Shown here: one piece after another, positions 1 through 9,469 of the stretch
Position numbering within the stretch: position 1 is the stretch's first letter
Layout of the letters: every line of letters begins with the position of its first letter
Source: Ichthyophis bannanicus
Lineage: Eukaryota > Chordata > Amphibia > Gymnophiona > Ichthyophiidae
Assembly: GCA_033557465.1 (NCBI GenBank)
Contig: CM066033.1
Location: forward strand, 910,868,808-910,932,807
Length of the DNA: 64,000 nucleotides
Reading direction: 5' to 3'
Translations under genes and position numbers: made by a program
Notes under the pieces: generated by a model
What the model was told of the DNA's origin: nothing
Database searches by the model: none
What the model saw: only the letters and a program-made list of their open reading frames with translations

Positions 1-255
1 AACCTTACACACCCAATTATCTCTGCCCTTTTACCCAGGCCACAATGCAAGCATCGTGCAGGTAAAACGTTCCCTAACGACACCAGCACTCATCCTTAAG
101 CAAGAAAGTTATGCAGTCTAAGCTTCTGGCTGAGGCTCTACTCGCAGCACTACTGCCTTTTCAGGGCATCTCATGACAAAATGAGACACTGCTGAGTCGC
201 AAGGTGATCTTCCTCACCTCCTGCCGGAGCCCAGTCAATTACAAAAAGAACCCAG
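1..255 (-). other. Probable L1 inter-ORF spacer
   Basis: This stretch lies directly 3-prime of the L1 ORF1 relic on the minus strand, so it may be the ORF1-ORF2 spacer with ORF2 beyond the window edge. I see no coding sequence in it. The assignment is positional only. Confidence 0.35.
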
Positions 256-1094
256 CTACTGTCTTTGTTGCATTTGCAGCGCTTCTTGTTCTTCAATGAA
301 CAGCTCTAGCGACGCAGGATCTTCAAAGGATCTTGTAGAGTTATTTAATGTGACTTTGAAGCACGCAGGGTAAAATAACCCATATCGCGCCTGGAGACGA
401 AGTCTTGGCCTGAATGCTAAGAATTGCTTTCTCTTCTCTACCGTTATTTTACTGAAATCGGGGTACAGGAAGATTTTATGTCCTTCGTACCGGAGGGAGG
501 TTTTAGCTTTAGCAGCCGACATTATTTGGACTATTTGTTGATGCCTTAGAACACAAAATATCAAAGGCCGTGGGCTCCTGGCTTGAAAGCTCCTCGACGC
601 CGGCACGCGGTGCACCCTTTCAATTTTAAATGGGCGAGCTGAATCCATTTTCACTAGCTTTGGAAGTAAGTCTTCCAGAAATGCGATTGGGTCCTTCCCT
701 TCTGCATCTTCTGGGATCCCAGTTAGCCGTAAGTTATTCCTCCTTGCTCTATTATTCATATCTTCGATACTATGCTCCGTTCAGACTTTATCAATTGCAG
801 GATTCGTTCCTCATGTGCCGCGGCGGTCACCTCAACTTTTTCTACTCTAGCTGTGAGCGCTATCACCTGCGCTTTCATTTCTTTCACTTCTGCCTGTAAT
901 TCGTTCAGGGATTCACCGTTTGCATCTACCCGGCTCCAGACTGCTCGAATCTCCTTCAAAATCTCCTGCAGCCCTTCTGTTGAATCCTGTTGCGGCGCCA
1001 TCTTGTGCGGTGACAACGGGTCGGACTTTGATCTTTTTGTGCCCGTACTCTGCAGATTCACAAAGTTTAATCGTGTCTGCTTACTATTTGCCAT
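256..1094 (-). pseudogene. L1 LINE ORF1 (RNA-binding chaperone), frameshifted
   Basis: Two adjoining minus-strand frames make an L1 ORF1-type protein. The first part (1094 to 756, about 112 codons) has a polar N-terminus and then a heptad-like segment with leucines and valines (LNELQAEVKEMKAQVIALTA) that reads as a coiled coil. The second part (759 to 256, 167 codons) opens with MNNRARRNNLRLTGIPE, the start of the RNA-recognition domain in this family, and continues into a basic C-terminal domain. The frame changes at about 756-762, so the copy is broken by a small indel. In L1 elements this protein trimerises, binds the element RNA and acts as a nucleic-acid chaperone in the retrotransposition particle. 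About 130 bp upstream (1095-1230) is probably 5-prime UTR. Only ORF1 is inside the window. Confidence 0.85.
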
Positions 1095-1230
1095 TTTCCT
1101 CAGGCAGGGGAAATGATCACCTTGAAATTCCCTTCCTGTCTACCGCTGTTAGAGCAGGATTCTTTGTTTGGATCCACGGGAGAAACCTCCTAAGCGGCCA
1201 TGCTGATCTTTGGCTGGCTCCACCTCCCAC

Positions 1231-1662
1231 TGATCACACTTTTTAAAGCCACTGGCCTGGTGAGGTCGAAGACAAGAGGAACTGCCAGTGGGAAAAGGGC
1301 ACGAATCGCGTTGGAAAGAAAAATTCATATGAGCCTGAGGAGGCGGTGCTGAGGTAATGAACTCGGGGAAGGGAAAGGAACCAGCCGCAGCTGGAGAGAC
1401 AGAATTAACTCTAAGAGAAAATAAAAATCAACTTTCCCAGGGAATCAGATGCACGTCTGCTGGGCTCCGCAGAAAAAAAAGAGACTGAGCAAGATGGCAC
1501 TCTTGGACAGGAAGATTATCAAGCATGCGTGGTGGCATCTTCCAAAGGCTTTCTTTGAAAGCCAGGAAGATGCTTCCACGTGGGTTCAGGTGGTGCCGAT
1601 ATCACCCATATGTGAGGACTGACTTCCTGCTTGTTCCTGGAGAAAGGAAAAGAATTCTGGGG
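1231..1662 (-). mobile_element. DIRS-A 5-prime terminal fragment
   Basis: The segment matches the outer end of the DIRS-A elements elsewhere in this window (15390-15808 and 57240-57686). It starts inside the gag zinc-finger start region (gatcacactttttaaagcc) and runs through the leader to the conserved terminus ending cctggagaaa. It is a short, diverged minus-strand remnant. Its inner end abuts the L1 5-prime region. Confidence 0.75.
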
Positions 1663-2178
1663 AGGACAATCGAGAGTCTGAAAGCTCTTTGCTCGGACAT
1701 GACTCCCCAATGCCAGGGGGCACAGCCCCTACAGTAATGCTTTCCAAACTTCTCATATGACTCCATTTCACTGAAAATTCATGTGACCTCAGATGATGAA
1801 ATCAAAATATTGGGTCTCCAACCTCCTTCCCCTCCCTCACCTCATCTAAAAGAAGGAAGGCAGCAGCAGTTGCAGTGCCTAGCAGAAGCAAAAAGACTAA
1901 AGGAGCCCTTTGCACAAAGATAATGCAACTTATAAGCACAAGTTTCAACAGGCCAAATGCAGAAAAGAGACTGGCACGCACATAAACAGCAAAGGAAAAG
2001 CATGCGCACACAGTAATGGCAAGCGTATTATATTATAAGCAAATGAGCTGCGCATATTAAAATGGCAAGCTCATATTGTCTGCACCCGATGCAGAAAAAT
2101 GCGTAGAGGATTTCATAACCAGCTGAAGCACCAATTCTCTATGCTGGTTTTGGAGGTGGCTTAAAAGTCCTGTGCATA
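1663..2178. other. No gene recognised
   Basis: Intergenic-looking sequence between a DIRS terminus and a palindromic element. I see no coding similarity and no clear repeat boundary. Confidence 0.5.
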
Positions 2179-2852
2179 CCCCAACAATATTCTGATGGCA
2201 TTGGGGGCTTTCCCTGATACCTAGGCCATCTGAGGTGAAGTATCAAACTTCCCTTCAGATTATCCAGGCATCGGGGAAAGCCTCTGATGCTATCAAAATA
2301 CTGCTGGGGAGCAAGTGCCTCCGACAGAAAGCATATCCCCGGTGGCCCAGATCCCTCCACCCGCCCAACTAAAAATAACCCTAGGGGCCCAGCGGCCTGA
2401 AAACCTCCCAACCCCCTCCTGGTACCTTTACAAAAGAGCAGGAGCATTGCCCACATGCTCCCGTGCCATCATCTTGAAAAATGGTGGGGCCTGGTCCCGT
2501 GCAATGCATCCTGGGATGCATTGCGCAGTGACAGGTACTGCCATTTTTCAAGATGGCAGCACAGGAGCATGTGGGCAATGCTCCTATTCCTTTATTAACG
2601 AACCGAGAGGGGGTGGAGGGTTTGGGGCAATTGGGCCACCAGGGTTATTTTTAGCTGGGTGGATGGAGTGATTGGGACCGCTGGGCCACCAGGGATTTGC
2701 TTTCTGTTGGGGGCATTGGCCCCCCCAACAATATTTTGATGGCATCAGTGGCTTTCCCCAATGCCTGGATCATCTGAGGGGAAGTGAGACACTTCTCCTT
2801 AGATGATCCAGGCATCAAGGAAAGCCCTTGATGTCTTCAAAATACAGTTGGG
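2179..2852. mobile_element. Nested palindromic element (foldback/MITE-like)
   Basis: The whole 674 bp is an imperfect inverted repeat centred near 2512 (gcaatgcatcc/ggatgcattgc), with arms of about 335 bp. Each outer end is itself a hairpin: 2179-2309 and 2722-2852, each with about 60-bp arms around a short loop. It has no coding capacity that I recognise. The structure suggests a non-autonomous foldback DNA element. I could not fix a target duplication, so the outer limits are approximate. Confidence 0.7.
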
Positions 2853-2950
2853 CACATATGCAAATTAGCCATGTGGTGCCCGTTTCTCTGGGAGAGCATG
2901 CCAAACTTGTGCCAACTTCTGTGTGCATGTGTTTGGCCTGCTTTCTCAGT

Positions 2951-3256
2951 TTAGAGTATTATTTATTTAACATTTCTTATATTTAACATTTCTTATATAC
3001 TGCCTTTCATGATATCAAGGCAGTTTACATTGAACAAACTGAAATTACATTGAACAGGGCATTATAACTTGGAGATAACTATTTTACAGGGAACACGGGC
3101 AATGGAGGGTTAAGTGGCTTGCCCAAGACCACAAGGAGCACCTGTGGGACTAGAACCCCCAGTCCTTTCGGCCCAAGGTTGCTGTCCTCTAGTGGGATTT
3201 GAACCCCCGACCTTCCGGCCTGAGGTATCTTGCCCCAACCACTAGGCCACTCCTCC
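2951..3256 (-). mobile_element. tRNA-derived CORE-type SINE with L2-like tail
   Basis: Read on the minus strand it has a tRNA-like head with an A-box-like tggcctagtgg and a B box ggttcaaatcc. Next comes the CORE/MIR-like body cttgggcaagccacttaac, then a 3-prime tail with a small stem (actgcctt/aaggcagt) and an ataaataa-rich end like the L2 tails in this window. A second B-box-like block (ggttctagtcc) follows the first, so the head is partly duplicated compared with the copies at 26105 and 60776. L2 enzymes probably mobilise it in trans. Confidence 0.75.
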
Positions 3257-3297
3257 ACTCCACTCTACTCTACTCTACTCCACTCCACTCCACTCAA
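3251..3297. repeat. CTCCA/CTCTA microsatellite
   Basis: Pentanucleotide runs (ctact and ccact units) sit between the SINE head and the DIRS-A derivative. Confidence 0.85.
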
Positions 3298-4246
3298 CTG
3301 TAACAGGTGTTCTCCAGAAGCAGCAGGAATCAGTCCTCACATATGGGTGACGTCGGCGCCGAAGCCCCCGTGCGGAGCATTTCCCCAGCTTTCAAAGAAA
3401 GCCTTTGGGAATGCAGCACGCCTGCGCGGTCCCCTTCCCGCCCAAGGGTGCCATCTTGCTCAGTCTGATGACATAGCTAAAAGACAGCAAAAAAAACAAA
3501 ATAAAGTATATGACTGCAACTTCAGGGGAGGAGGGAGGGTCGCGAGGACCGATTCCTGCTGCTCCTGGAGAACACCAGTTACAGGTGAGTAACTACTCTT
3601 TCTCCAGGACCAAGCAGGAAGTCAGTCCTCACATATGGGACTCCCCAGCTCTAGGCTACTGGGAACCCAAAGCTGAAAAAATGGCTCCCTCTTAAGAGCC
3701 TCAGCATCCGTGATAAGAATATCCTCTGAGAATGCCCCCATACGGTAGCCCAACACAAGGGCTGGAGGGTAGGAGTTGCCTAAACCTCAAAGAGATTATG
3801 GAGTACCACCTGTCCGAAAGTACTGTCATTTCAGGACTCTCTCTCAAGCAGTAGTGGGCTGCAAAAGTCTGGCTTGGAGACCAAGTAGCGGCCCGGCAGA
3901 TGTTTGCCAATGGAACAGAGCGGAGATGATCTACTGACGTGGCTTTCGCTCTGACATGGTGGGCCGTGACTCGACCCTGCAAGGAGAGGCCGGCTGCCTT
4001 ATATGCCCAGGCGATACAATCTGCTACCCAAGTGGAAAAGGTATGCTTGGGAGAGAGGCAACCCCAGGCTCTGCGGAAAAAGAAAGACTGAGCAAGACGG
4101 CACCCTTGGGCGGGAAGGGGACCGTGCAGGTGCGCTGCATTCCCAAAGGCTTTCTTTGAAAGCTGGGGAAATGCTCCGCACGGGGGCTCCGTTGGCGCCG
4201 GCGTCACCCATATGTGAGGATTGACTTCCTGCTTGGTCCTGGAGAA
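3298..4246 (-). mobile_element. Internally deleted, non-autonomous DIRS-A
   Basis: Both ends carry the DIRS-A terminal sequence in opposite orientation: 3298-3468, and 4083-4246 ending cttggtcctggagaaa. The interior keeps the left internal repeat (about 3520-3690) and only the C-terminal part of the tyrosine recombinase. Gag, reverse transcriptase and RNase H are absent. The right terminal repeat follows the recombinase remnant directly, so this looks like a deletion derivative that a full DIRS-A could move in trans. Confidence 0.75.
3760..4070 (-). pseudogene. DIRS tyrosine recombinase, C-terminal remnant
   Basis: The minus strand matches the C-terminal third of the DIRS-A recombinase at 10556-11446. 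It keeps the catalytic-box region as VTAHHVRAKA (HxxR pattern with the first H and the R present) and the FAAHYCL segment with the putative nucleophilic tyrosine. The N-terminal two thirds are missing, so it cannot be active. Confidence 0.75.
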
Positions 4247-4639
4247 AAAGCTGCTATCTGCACTACAGTTTAACATGTGACTAATTTGCATATGTGCCCC
4301 TTTCTGCATGCCAGCATTGGTCGCACACTATGGGTGCACTGCATAGAGGCGTAGACTTGATAGCACGCAACTTCAGAGCCAGCTTTCTGCATTGGCCAGT
4401 GTGTGCTTACAGACACCAGTATTCAGAATGGGCTTCCAGTTTAACAGGAAGTTTACTCAGGTGGGGGCAGGGCCTATGAATGTTCACTGGCTCACAGGCC
4501 ACATGCTGACTGGTGACTGCCACTACTTGACATAGGTCACCGTGAAAGTCCAGAGAGAAGGGGAAGTGACTCTGTTTCTGTGACCCCATCCACTGATGAT
4601 GTGACCCCATTTAGGTCCTGACTCCAAATTTGGGAACCA
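4247..4639. other. No gene recognised
   Basis: Spacer between DIRS-A and DIRS-B pieces. It ends with a gggaaccactg motif also seen at the edge of a MITE-like segment near 31780. I cannot assign it. Confidence 0.4.
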
Positions 4640-5830
4640 CTGCCCTAGAGGCTGATAAGCGTCTCACAGCACAGTCGCCAGATCCTCCGGCCGGCTGAAT
4701 ATTCTCACCCATATACTATCTGTCACCTCCTGCCCTGAGGCAGGTAATGTTGGACTAACTGTATCCCCTGGCTGGGAGGGGGAAAGCAAGCCCTTCAGGG
4801 ATGATTCAGAATCTGCCTTGCAAGAGCAGCAGAGTCCAGAATCTAGAGATGAGGCATCTCGCTTGCCACTGGTCAAAAAACGTTTCCTGGAAGAAGATAT
4901 GAAGAGTTAGTCAATTATCACAACAGTGCACACTAATGCTGTGGCAGCGCAAAGGCACGCGTTAACTGCGCTTTTATGCAATGCGTGTTACAGGTGCTTG
5001 GGAAGGAGCACATGTTAGAGCCACTTGGGCTGAACATGCAATAGGACCATGTGACCACCAGATAGACAATAAGTAAAAACACTATTAACGTGTGCAGAAA
5101 ATGGTGCAAATCGCCACACCACGCCAATGGTAACCAGTGGTAAACCCAGAATTGCATTCCCAGAAGACAGGATTGGGAGCCCCCAACAAGGACAATGACA
5201 TGATCAAGCCTTAGTATCCCCCCCCCTCCCCCCGAGAGCCCCAGGCAGAGGATCCGTGTCAGGCTCAGCTCTACTCCCCCTAAACTATTACTGGCTGGCT
5301 GTGCAGCACTGCATTTAAGGTGGCTGGCAGGCAGATCCCTCTGAGAGCCCTCTGCAATCTTCTGGAGAGAGGGAGGGGGACAGAGGAGGTGGCAGGAAGC
5401 ACTGAGGTTGTGTGAGGCTGCTGCACTCTTCCAGATCCTTTCAATTTTGTGGCTGCTCAACAGGCTCTTATAAGAGCATGGAGCAAAACCAATTTTCCCT
5501 CCTCCTATGGTTATCGAAAAGACCGCAGTCTAGTGGAACATCCCACGTCATACTCAAGCAAGACAGTCACCTTTGTTTCTCAAGGTGGTCGTTAGTGAGC
5601 ATTTAATCAGTCTTTTCCTCTAAATCCTCAAGTTTTCTTCAGAGAGGAGAAAATCCATCCAACATCTGGCTGGAGACAAAAAAATACTGAAGGGTCCTCT
5701 GGTGTCTGAGGCAAATAGAGGCATAGGCGTGATATCATTGAAAACTGAGCTTTTCATTGGTTCTTTGTCTTCACCAATCTGCTGGTAGGGGAATACAGCC
5801 CATTTGTGTAGACTGGACTAGCAGAATAAT
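4640..5830 (-). mobile_element. DIRS-B 5-prime fragment
   Basis: It aligns by eye with 25380-26665 of the longer DIRS-B copy. It shares the block ctgccctgaggcagg, the gaagaagat segment, the tgtgaggctgctg segment and the terminal block with ccaatctgctggtagggga and ctggactagcag. It is the gag-side end of a DIRS-B element on the minus strand, and no intact frame remains. It lacks the SINE that interrupts the other copy at 26105-26308, so it gives the empty site. Confidence 0.75.
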
Positions 5831-5928
5831 ATGGAAACAAACTCCAATACTTACATACTATGCCTGAAGATGCCTTATAAACTAATGGGATATTGTTTTA
5901 CCTCATGTTCCCTCTACTGGATACTCAC

Positions 5929-6094
5929 AATGGCAGGGCGAGAAGGGGTCATCATAAGCATTCAGGCACAGCAGAGGAATAGAGATGTCTTGTAACTTGT
6001 GGCAAGGACTTGCCTGGTGATAATAGGCATCACAGTTTTCATATCCAAATACTACAGAGGTGTACCTCTCATCGAACTCACGGATTGACCGAGC
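5929..6094 (-). CDS. ABHD1: ABHD1-like hydrolase, internal exon (Asp of catalytic triad)
   Basis: This is a 166-bp exon with a consensus acceptor (ccattttactag, exon starting at 6094) and donor (gtgagtat just after 5929). It translates from [19 protein letters not shown] through [16 protein letters not shown]. That is the alpha/beta-hydrolase segment of the ABHD1/ABHD3 group, and the aspartate in the DDPFSP stretch is the expected acid of the Ser-Asp-His triad. The nucleophile exon (GxSxG) and the histidine exon (GGH) are not in the window. It joins in frame with the 49-bp exon at 6195-6243 across a 100-bp intron. ABHD1 is a membrane-anchored member of the family; ABHD3 is a medium-chain phospholipase. 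I favour ABHD1 over ABHD3 from remembered family sequence (DERYTSV, FGY-xxC, DDPFSP). A database search would settle it. Confidence 0.8.
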
Positions 6095-6194
6095 CTAGTA
6101 AAATGGAAAAGAAAATGCACGATTTGATTTCACTTCCTGAGCTAATGTCATCATGGCAAAAGCAGTGTGCCCAAAACAAAGCACTGGGGCCTAC

Positions 6195-6243
6195 CTTCAA
6201 AATATAGTCCACATCTACCTTGTCTTCCATCACTTTCCTATAT
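6195..6243 (-). CDS. ABHD1: ABHD1-like hydrolase, 49-bp exon
   Basis: The exon lies between a good acceptor (tttcctttcag ending at 6244) and a donor (gtaggc from 6194 downward). It encodes YRKVMEDKVDVDYILK after one leading base, which completes the arginine codon split with the exon at 27350-27523. Joined, the three exons read ...CRTIYR-YRKV... and ...DYILK-ARSI.... The phase fits at both junctions, which is the strongest evidence that this is a real spliced gene. The residues correspond to the linker before the FDERYT motif in ABHD1/ABHD3. Confidence 0.8.
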
Positions 6244-6848
6244 CTGAAAGGAAACACTATTTTATTAATAATAGTGCTGGCTTTTATAACATGTTCCGAA
6301 CCATGGTGTGATACAGTATAACAAATTACAAGTACATAGTTCAGAGTAACAATTTTACAGAGTGGAAAAAGCCAAGAGAGATAAGACAAGCCATAAAGAA
6401 TCAACAAGGCATGCCACACCAATGAGAGGAGAGCAGAGCACACGAAAGGGTGGCTGCAGGCTGTTTGAGAGGGAAGGCAATTCAGTAGTTTGGAGAAAGA
6501 TCTCTGGATGCATATCAGGCCAGCGTAGCTTGAGTCAGTCTTTAGGAGAGGAGATAAGACACAAAGGGGAGAATTTTATAAAGGATAGTTTGTACGTATA
6601 TACATGCATAAAAGGCATCTTATAAAATTACCTCATGCATAATGGTATATGTGGTGCAATAAATTTGGGCAGAGCACAGGTGGAGCCACAATTTACATGT
6701 GTATTTTATAAAATATGTTTGCAAGTAGTATTTTACAAGCTAACATTTATACCTGCTCCCGAGCAAGTGTAGATGTCCATACCCTCAATCTAGCCACTAT
6801 TCCTGCTGGATCTGTGCTAGTATTTATAAAGACATTATACATGCCTAT
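6244..6848. other. ABHD1 intron, start of the 21-kb intron
   Basis: AT-rich intronic sequence. Several ttataaaat/attttata blocks (about 6575-6720) suggest an old AT-rich element into which the LTR pair later inserted. I see no coding sequence. Confidence 0.45.
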
Positions 6849-7013
6849 TGTCAGATGGCTGCCTAGGGTGAGAACTTACACAATCTTGATGATGCATATA
6901 TTCATATGATTCTTGCAAGGTATTGTGGGTAATGTAGTTCATTCACTCCCAAACACAGCTGAAGACAATAATTGAGTTGTGAAACCAAGTAGTAAAGCCA
7001 ATAAAATTCTTCT

Positions 7014-7019
7014 TTTATT
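7014..7019 (-). promoter_or_regulatory. Poly(A) signal of solo LTR copy 1
   Basis: AATAAA on the minus strand, at the position matching the signal in copy 2, about 165 bp before the LTR 3-prime end. It would mark the R region. Confidence 0.6.
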
Positions 7020-7447
7020 GATGGGGTTTAATTCACCCAGCACAAATATGCTTGGTAGCAATATAAATGAGGATACTTGCTTGCAGTGTTCAAATGGATA
7101 ACATAAAGTCACAAAGCAAACCAGAAAACAACCTTCAGCTTGTCAGGCAATTAGCTAATGTTTTCTTAGCAAATAATTACCAAATAAAAAGGCACAAAGA
7201 AATGAATAAACTTTGCTTGTTAGGTTAACTTCTGCTTATTTTCCACGCAGATCCCAGCAGTGATTCTCCCTTGCTCACACACACAATCAGGTGCAGCTTT
7301 AATTACTATCAATTGACCAGCTGAAAGCCTTTAGCTGGCTGGCTGCTACTGTGTGAACCCAAATCCTGCTTTAAGAGCTGTTTGCAGTGGAAATAAAGAA
7401 CAAAGTTAGGTTTCTTTGTGATGGCTGATGTGTTTGCTCACAGAAAG

Positions 7448-8386
7448 CTAGCAATAGCATTTAGATAAAGAACAGTCCATGTAATGAATAGTTTCATCTG
7501 CTGTATCTCCCCCTTCATCAATCAGCATAGGGTCACTATCATACATTGGCACAGACGAGTCTTTCATTAAGGCACTATCATGAGAATGCTTATTCCCTTG
7601 CTGCCATTCACTATTATGGATAGGGTCTGGATCAGTGTTCATACCTGAGCCTCTCCTGCTATCATAATTCCTCTCTGTATAGCCTGGCCAGTATGTAATC
7701 CAATTCTGATGTCCAGCCTTCCAATCTTGATCCCTGGACACTGGATCTTTCCTCACATACCTTCTGGCATAGGTCTGAAAGTCCCTTCCACGTGCAGTCT
7801 TCTCTCTCCTAGGTAGCCACTGGTGATTCCTATCTCTGCCATTCCATTCCTCTGGCTGACTCCAGTCCAATGGACTCTGCTGGCACTTGGAATACCTCCC
7901 AGTAGGGGTACTGCCTTGGACTCTCCCAAACCTGCCAATGGCCTTTCTTCTCTTCCTTCCAGAGAGTTTCCTTCTCTCTCTATCCGCTTGGCTTGGCTTC
8001 TGCTTCTCCAGGTGATGCTGGTGCTTGTAGCCGTTGCTGTAGCTCTCCCTGAAGCTGTCTCTGTAGCTGTTATCTGAAGAATAAGCTCTATTCTTATTCT
8101 GTCCTAATGTGTGCTCCTCCCTAACACAGCGCAGCTGTGTTGAATCAGGCTCTGCCCTTTTAGATGAGTGCTTAGGGATTACCTCATAGCTATCTTGATT
8201 GCACACACGTTTTCTCACTTCAGCCTCTCTCATGGCTGCTGGAAACCTGGTGCATTCTGGGACTGGTAGTCTTTTATGTGAAAACTCTGTTTTCTTACTT
8301 CTACCAGAACTGACAGGTTGCTTGTTCAGAGTCACATCATCTTTTCTATAGCTCCTACCTGAGCTATGATAAGCTTCCTTATCACA
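7448..8386 (-). CDS. LTR-encoded ORF, unknown product, copy 1
   Basis: The frame is open from the first base of the LTR (TGT GAT AAG...) for 313 codons to the stop at 7448. The flanking host DNA puts a TAG immediately before it, and the first ATG is near codon 52. This fits a protein that began upstream in the lost internal region and read into U3. The product is basic and hydrophilic, with an Arg/Lys cluster (RERRKLSGRKRRKAIGR) in the middle third, a Trp/Tyr/Asp-rich stretch, and an acidic end (DSDPMLIDEG...ADETI) leading to MDCSL. I do not recognise the family. Basic middle plus acidic tail resembles the layout of retroviral LTR transactivators such as foamy-virus Tas, but I see no sequence match. 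It differs from copy 2 by substitutions and an in-frame indel (SYRDSFRESYS against SFRKRYS). Confidence 0.7.
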   Translation of the reverse strand, partial: CDKEAYHSSGRSYRKDDVTLNKQPVSSGRSKKTEFSHKRLPVPECTRFPAAMREAEVRKRVCNQDSYEVIPKHSSKRAEPDSTQLRCVREEHTLGQNKNRAYSSDNSYRDSFRESYSNGYKHQHHLEKQKPSQADRERRKLSGRKRRKAIGRFGRVQGSTPTGRYSKCQQSPLDWSQPEEWNGRDRNHQWLPRREKTARGRDFQTYARRYVRKDPVSRDQDWKAGHQNWITYWPGYTERNYDSRRGSGMNTDPDPIHNSEWQQGNKHSHDSALMKDSSVPMYDSDPMLIDEGGDTADETIHYMDCSLSKCYC

Positions 8387-8542
8387 CTATGTATCTTTAT
8401 AAAACAGGCACCTACATGGCCTCCATGCATAGGTGATCTGTTATAAAATTGCCCTCATACAAGGCAATTTTGAAACCCTGTAGGTAGTTTGCAGCTTGTA
8501 ATTTGTACTACTGAGCCTACAAGCTCTTTTGTGACCGCATAC

Positions 8543-9469
8543 TGTGATAAGGAAGCTTATCATAGCTCAGGTAGGAGCTATAGAAAAGATGATGTGACTC
8601 TGAACAAGCAGCCTGTCAGTTCTGGTAGAAGCAAGAAAACAGAGTTTTCACATAAAAGACTACCAGTCCCAGAATGCACCAGGTTTCCAGCAGCCATGAG
8701 AGGGGCTGAAGTGAGAAAATGTGTGTGCAATCAAGAGAGCTATGAGGTAATCCCTAAGCACTCATCTCAAAGGGCAGGGCCTGATTCAACACAGCTGCGC
8801 TGTGTTAGGGAGGAGCACACATTAGGACAGAATAAGAATAGAGCTTATTCTTCAGATAACAGCTTCAGGAAAAGATACAGCAACGGCTACAAGCACCAAC
8901 CTCACTTGGAGAAACAGAAGCCAAGCCAAGTGGATAGAGAGAGAAGGAAACTCTCTGGAAGGAAAAGAAGGAAGGCTATTGGAAGGTCTGGGAGAACCCA
9001 AGGCAGTACCCATACTGGGAGGTATTCCAAATGCCAGCAGAGTCCATTGGACTGGAGTCAGCCAGAGGAATGGAATGGCAGAGATAGGAATCACCAGTGG
9101 CTACCTGGAAGAGAGAAGACTGCACGTGGAAAGGACTTTCAGACCTATGCCAGAAGGTATGTGAGAGAAGATCCAGTGTCCTGGGATCAAGATTGGAAGG
9201 CTGGACATCAGAATTGGATTACATACTGGCCAGGCTATACAGAGAGGAATTATGATAGCAGGAGAGGCTCAGGTATGAACACTGATCCAGACCCTATCTA
9301 TAATAGTGAATGGCAGCAAGGGAATAAGCATTCTCATGATATTGCCTTATTGAAAGACTCATCTGTGCCAATGTATGATAGTGACCCTATGCTGATTGAT
9401 GAAGGGGAAATTACAGCAGATGAGACTATTAATTACATGGACTGTTCTTTATCCAAGTGCTATTGCTAG
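8543..9469 (+). CDS. LTR-encoded ORF, unknown product, copy 2
   Basis: There are 309 codons from the first LTR base (CDKEAYHSSGRSYRK...) to the stop at 9469. The frame happens to stay open about 54 bp further upstream into flanking DNA, which is not part of the element. The layout is as in copy 1: basic cluster RERRKLSGRKRRKAIGR, the segment WSQPEEWNGRDRNHQWLP, then an acidic end DSDPMLIDEGEITADET and MDCSLSKCYC. There is no signal peptide or membrane span, so a nuclear or nucleic-acid-binding role is more likely than an envelope role. That is inference only. Two copies keeping the whole frame after separate insertions argues that both are young or that the frame was under selection in the parent element. 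Confidence 0.7.
   Translation, partial: CDKEAYHSSGRSYRKDDVTLNKQPVSSGRSKKTEFSHKRLPVPECTRFPAAMRGAEVRKCVCNQESYEVIPKHSSQRAGPDSTQLRCVREEHTLGQNKNRAYSSDNSFRKRYSNGYKHQPHLEKQKPSQVDRERRKLSGRKRRKAIGRSGRTQGSTHTGRYSKCQQSPLDWSQPEEWNGRDRNHQWLPGREKTARGKDFQTYARRYVREDPVSWDQDWKAGHQNWITYWPGYTERNYDSRRGSGMNTDPDPIYNSEWQQGNKHSHDIALLKDSSVPMYDSDPMLIDEGEITADETINYMDCSLSKCYC

Larger units (their letters stand above)
6849..8386 (-). mobile_element. Solo LTR, ORF-bearing family, copy 1
   Basis: This is a 1,538-bp unit. On the minus strand it begins tgtgataaggaagc (8386) and ends ctgaca (6849), with 4-bp direct repeats CTAT at 6845-6848 and 8387-8390. TG...CA ends, a 4-bp duplication, an AATAAA signal about 165 bp before the 3-prime end, and no internal retroviral genes all fit a solo LTR left by LTR-LTR recombination. 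The unit is near-identical to 8543-10070 in the opposite orientation. A long ORF fills the U3-like part. Confidence 0.8.

Noticed and set aside
3190..3256. A tRNA gene with A and B boxes
   Set aside because: It is followed by a CORE-like SINE body and L2-like tail, has no convincing cloverleaf, and recurs as a dispersed repeat.
8489..8542. N-terminal extension of the LTR copy 2 ORF
   Set aside because: These 18 codons lie outside the LTR in the spacer; copy 1 has a stop directly before the LTR base 1 codon.
7823..9094. Antisense ORFs within the solo LTRs
   Set aside because: They mirror the basic LTR ORF on the other strand; only the sense frame is kept in phase across all three copies.
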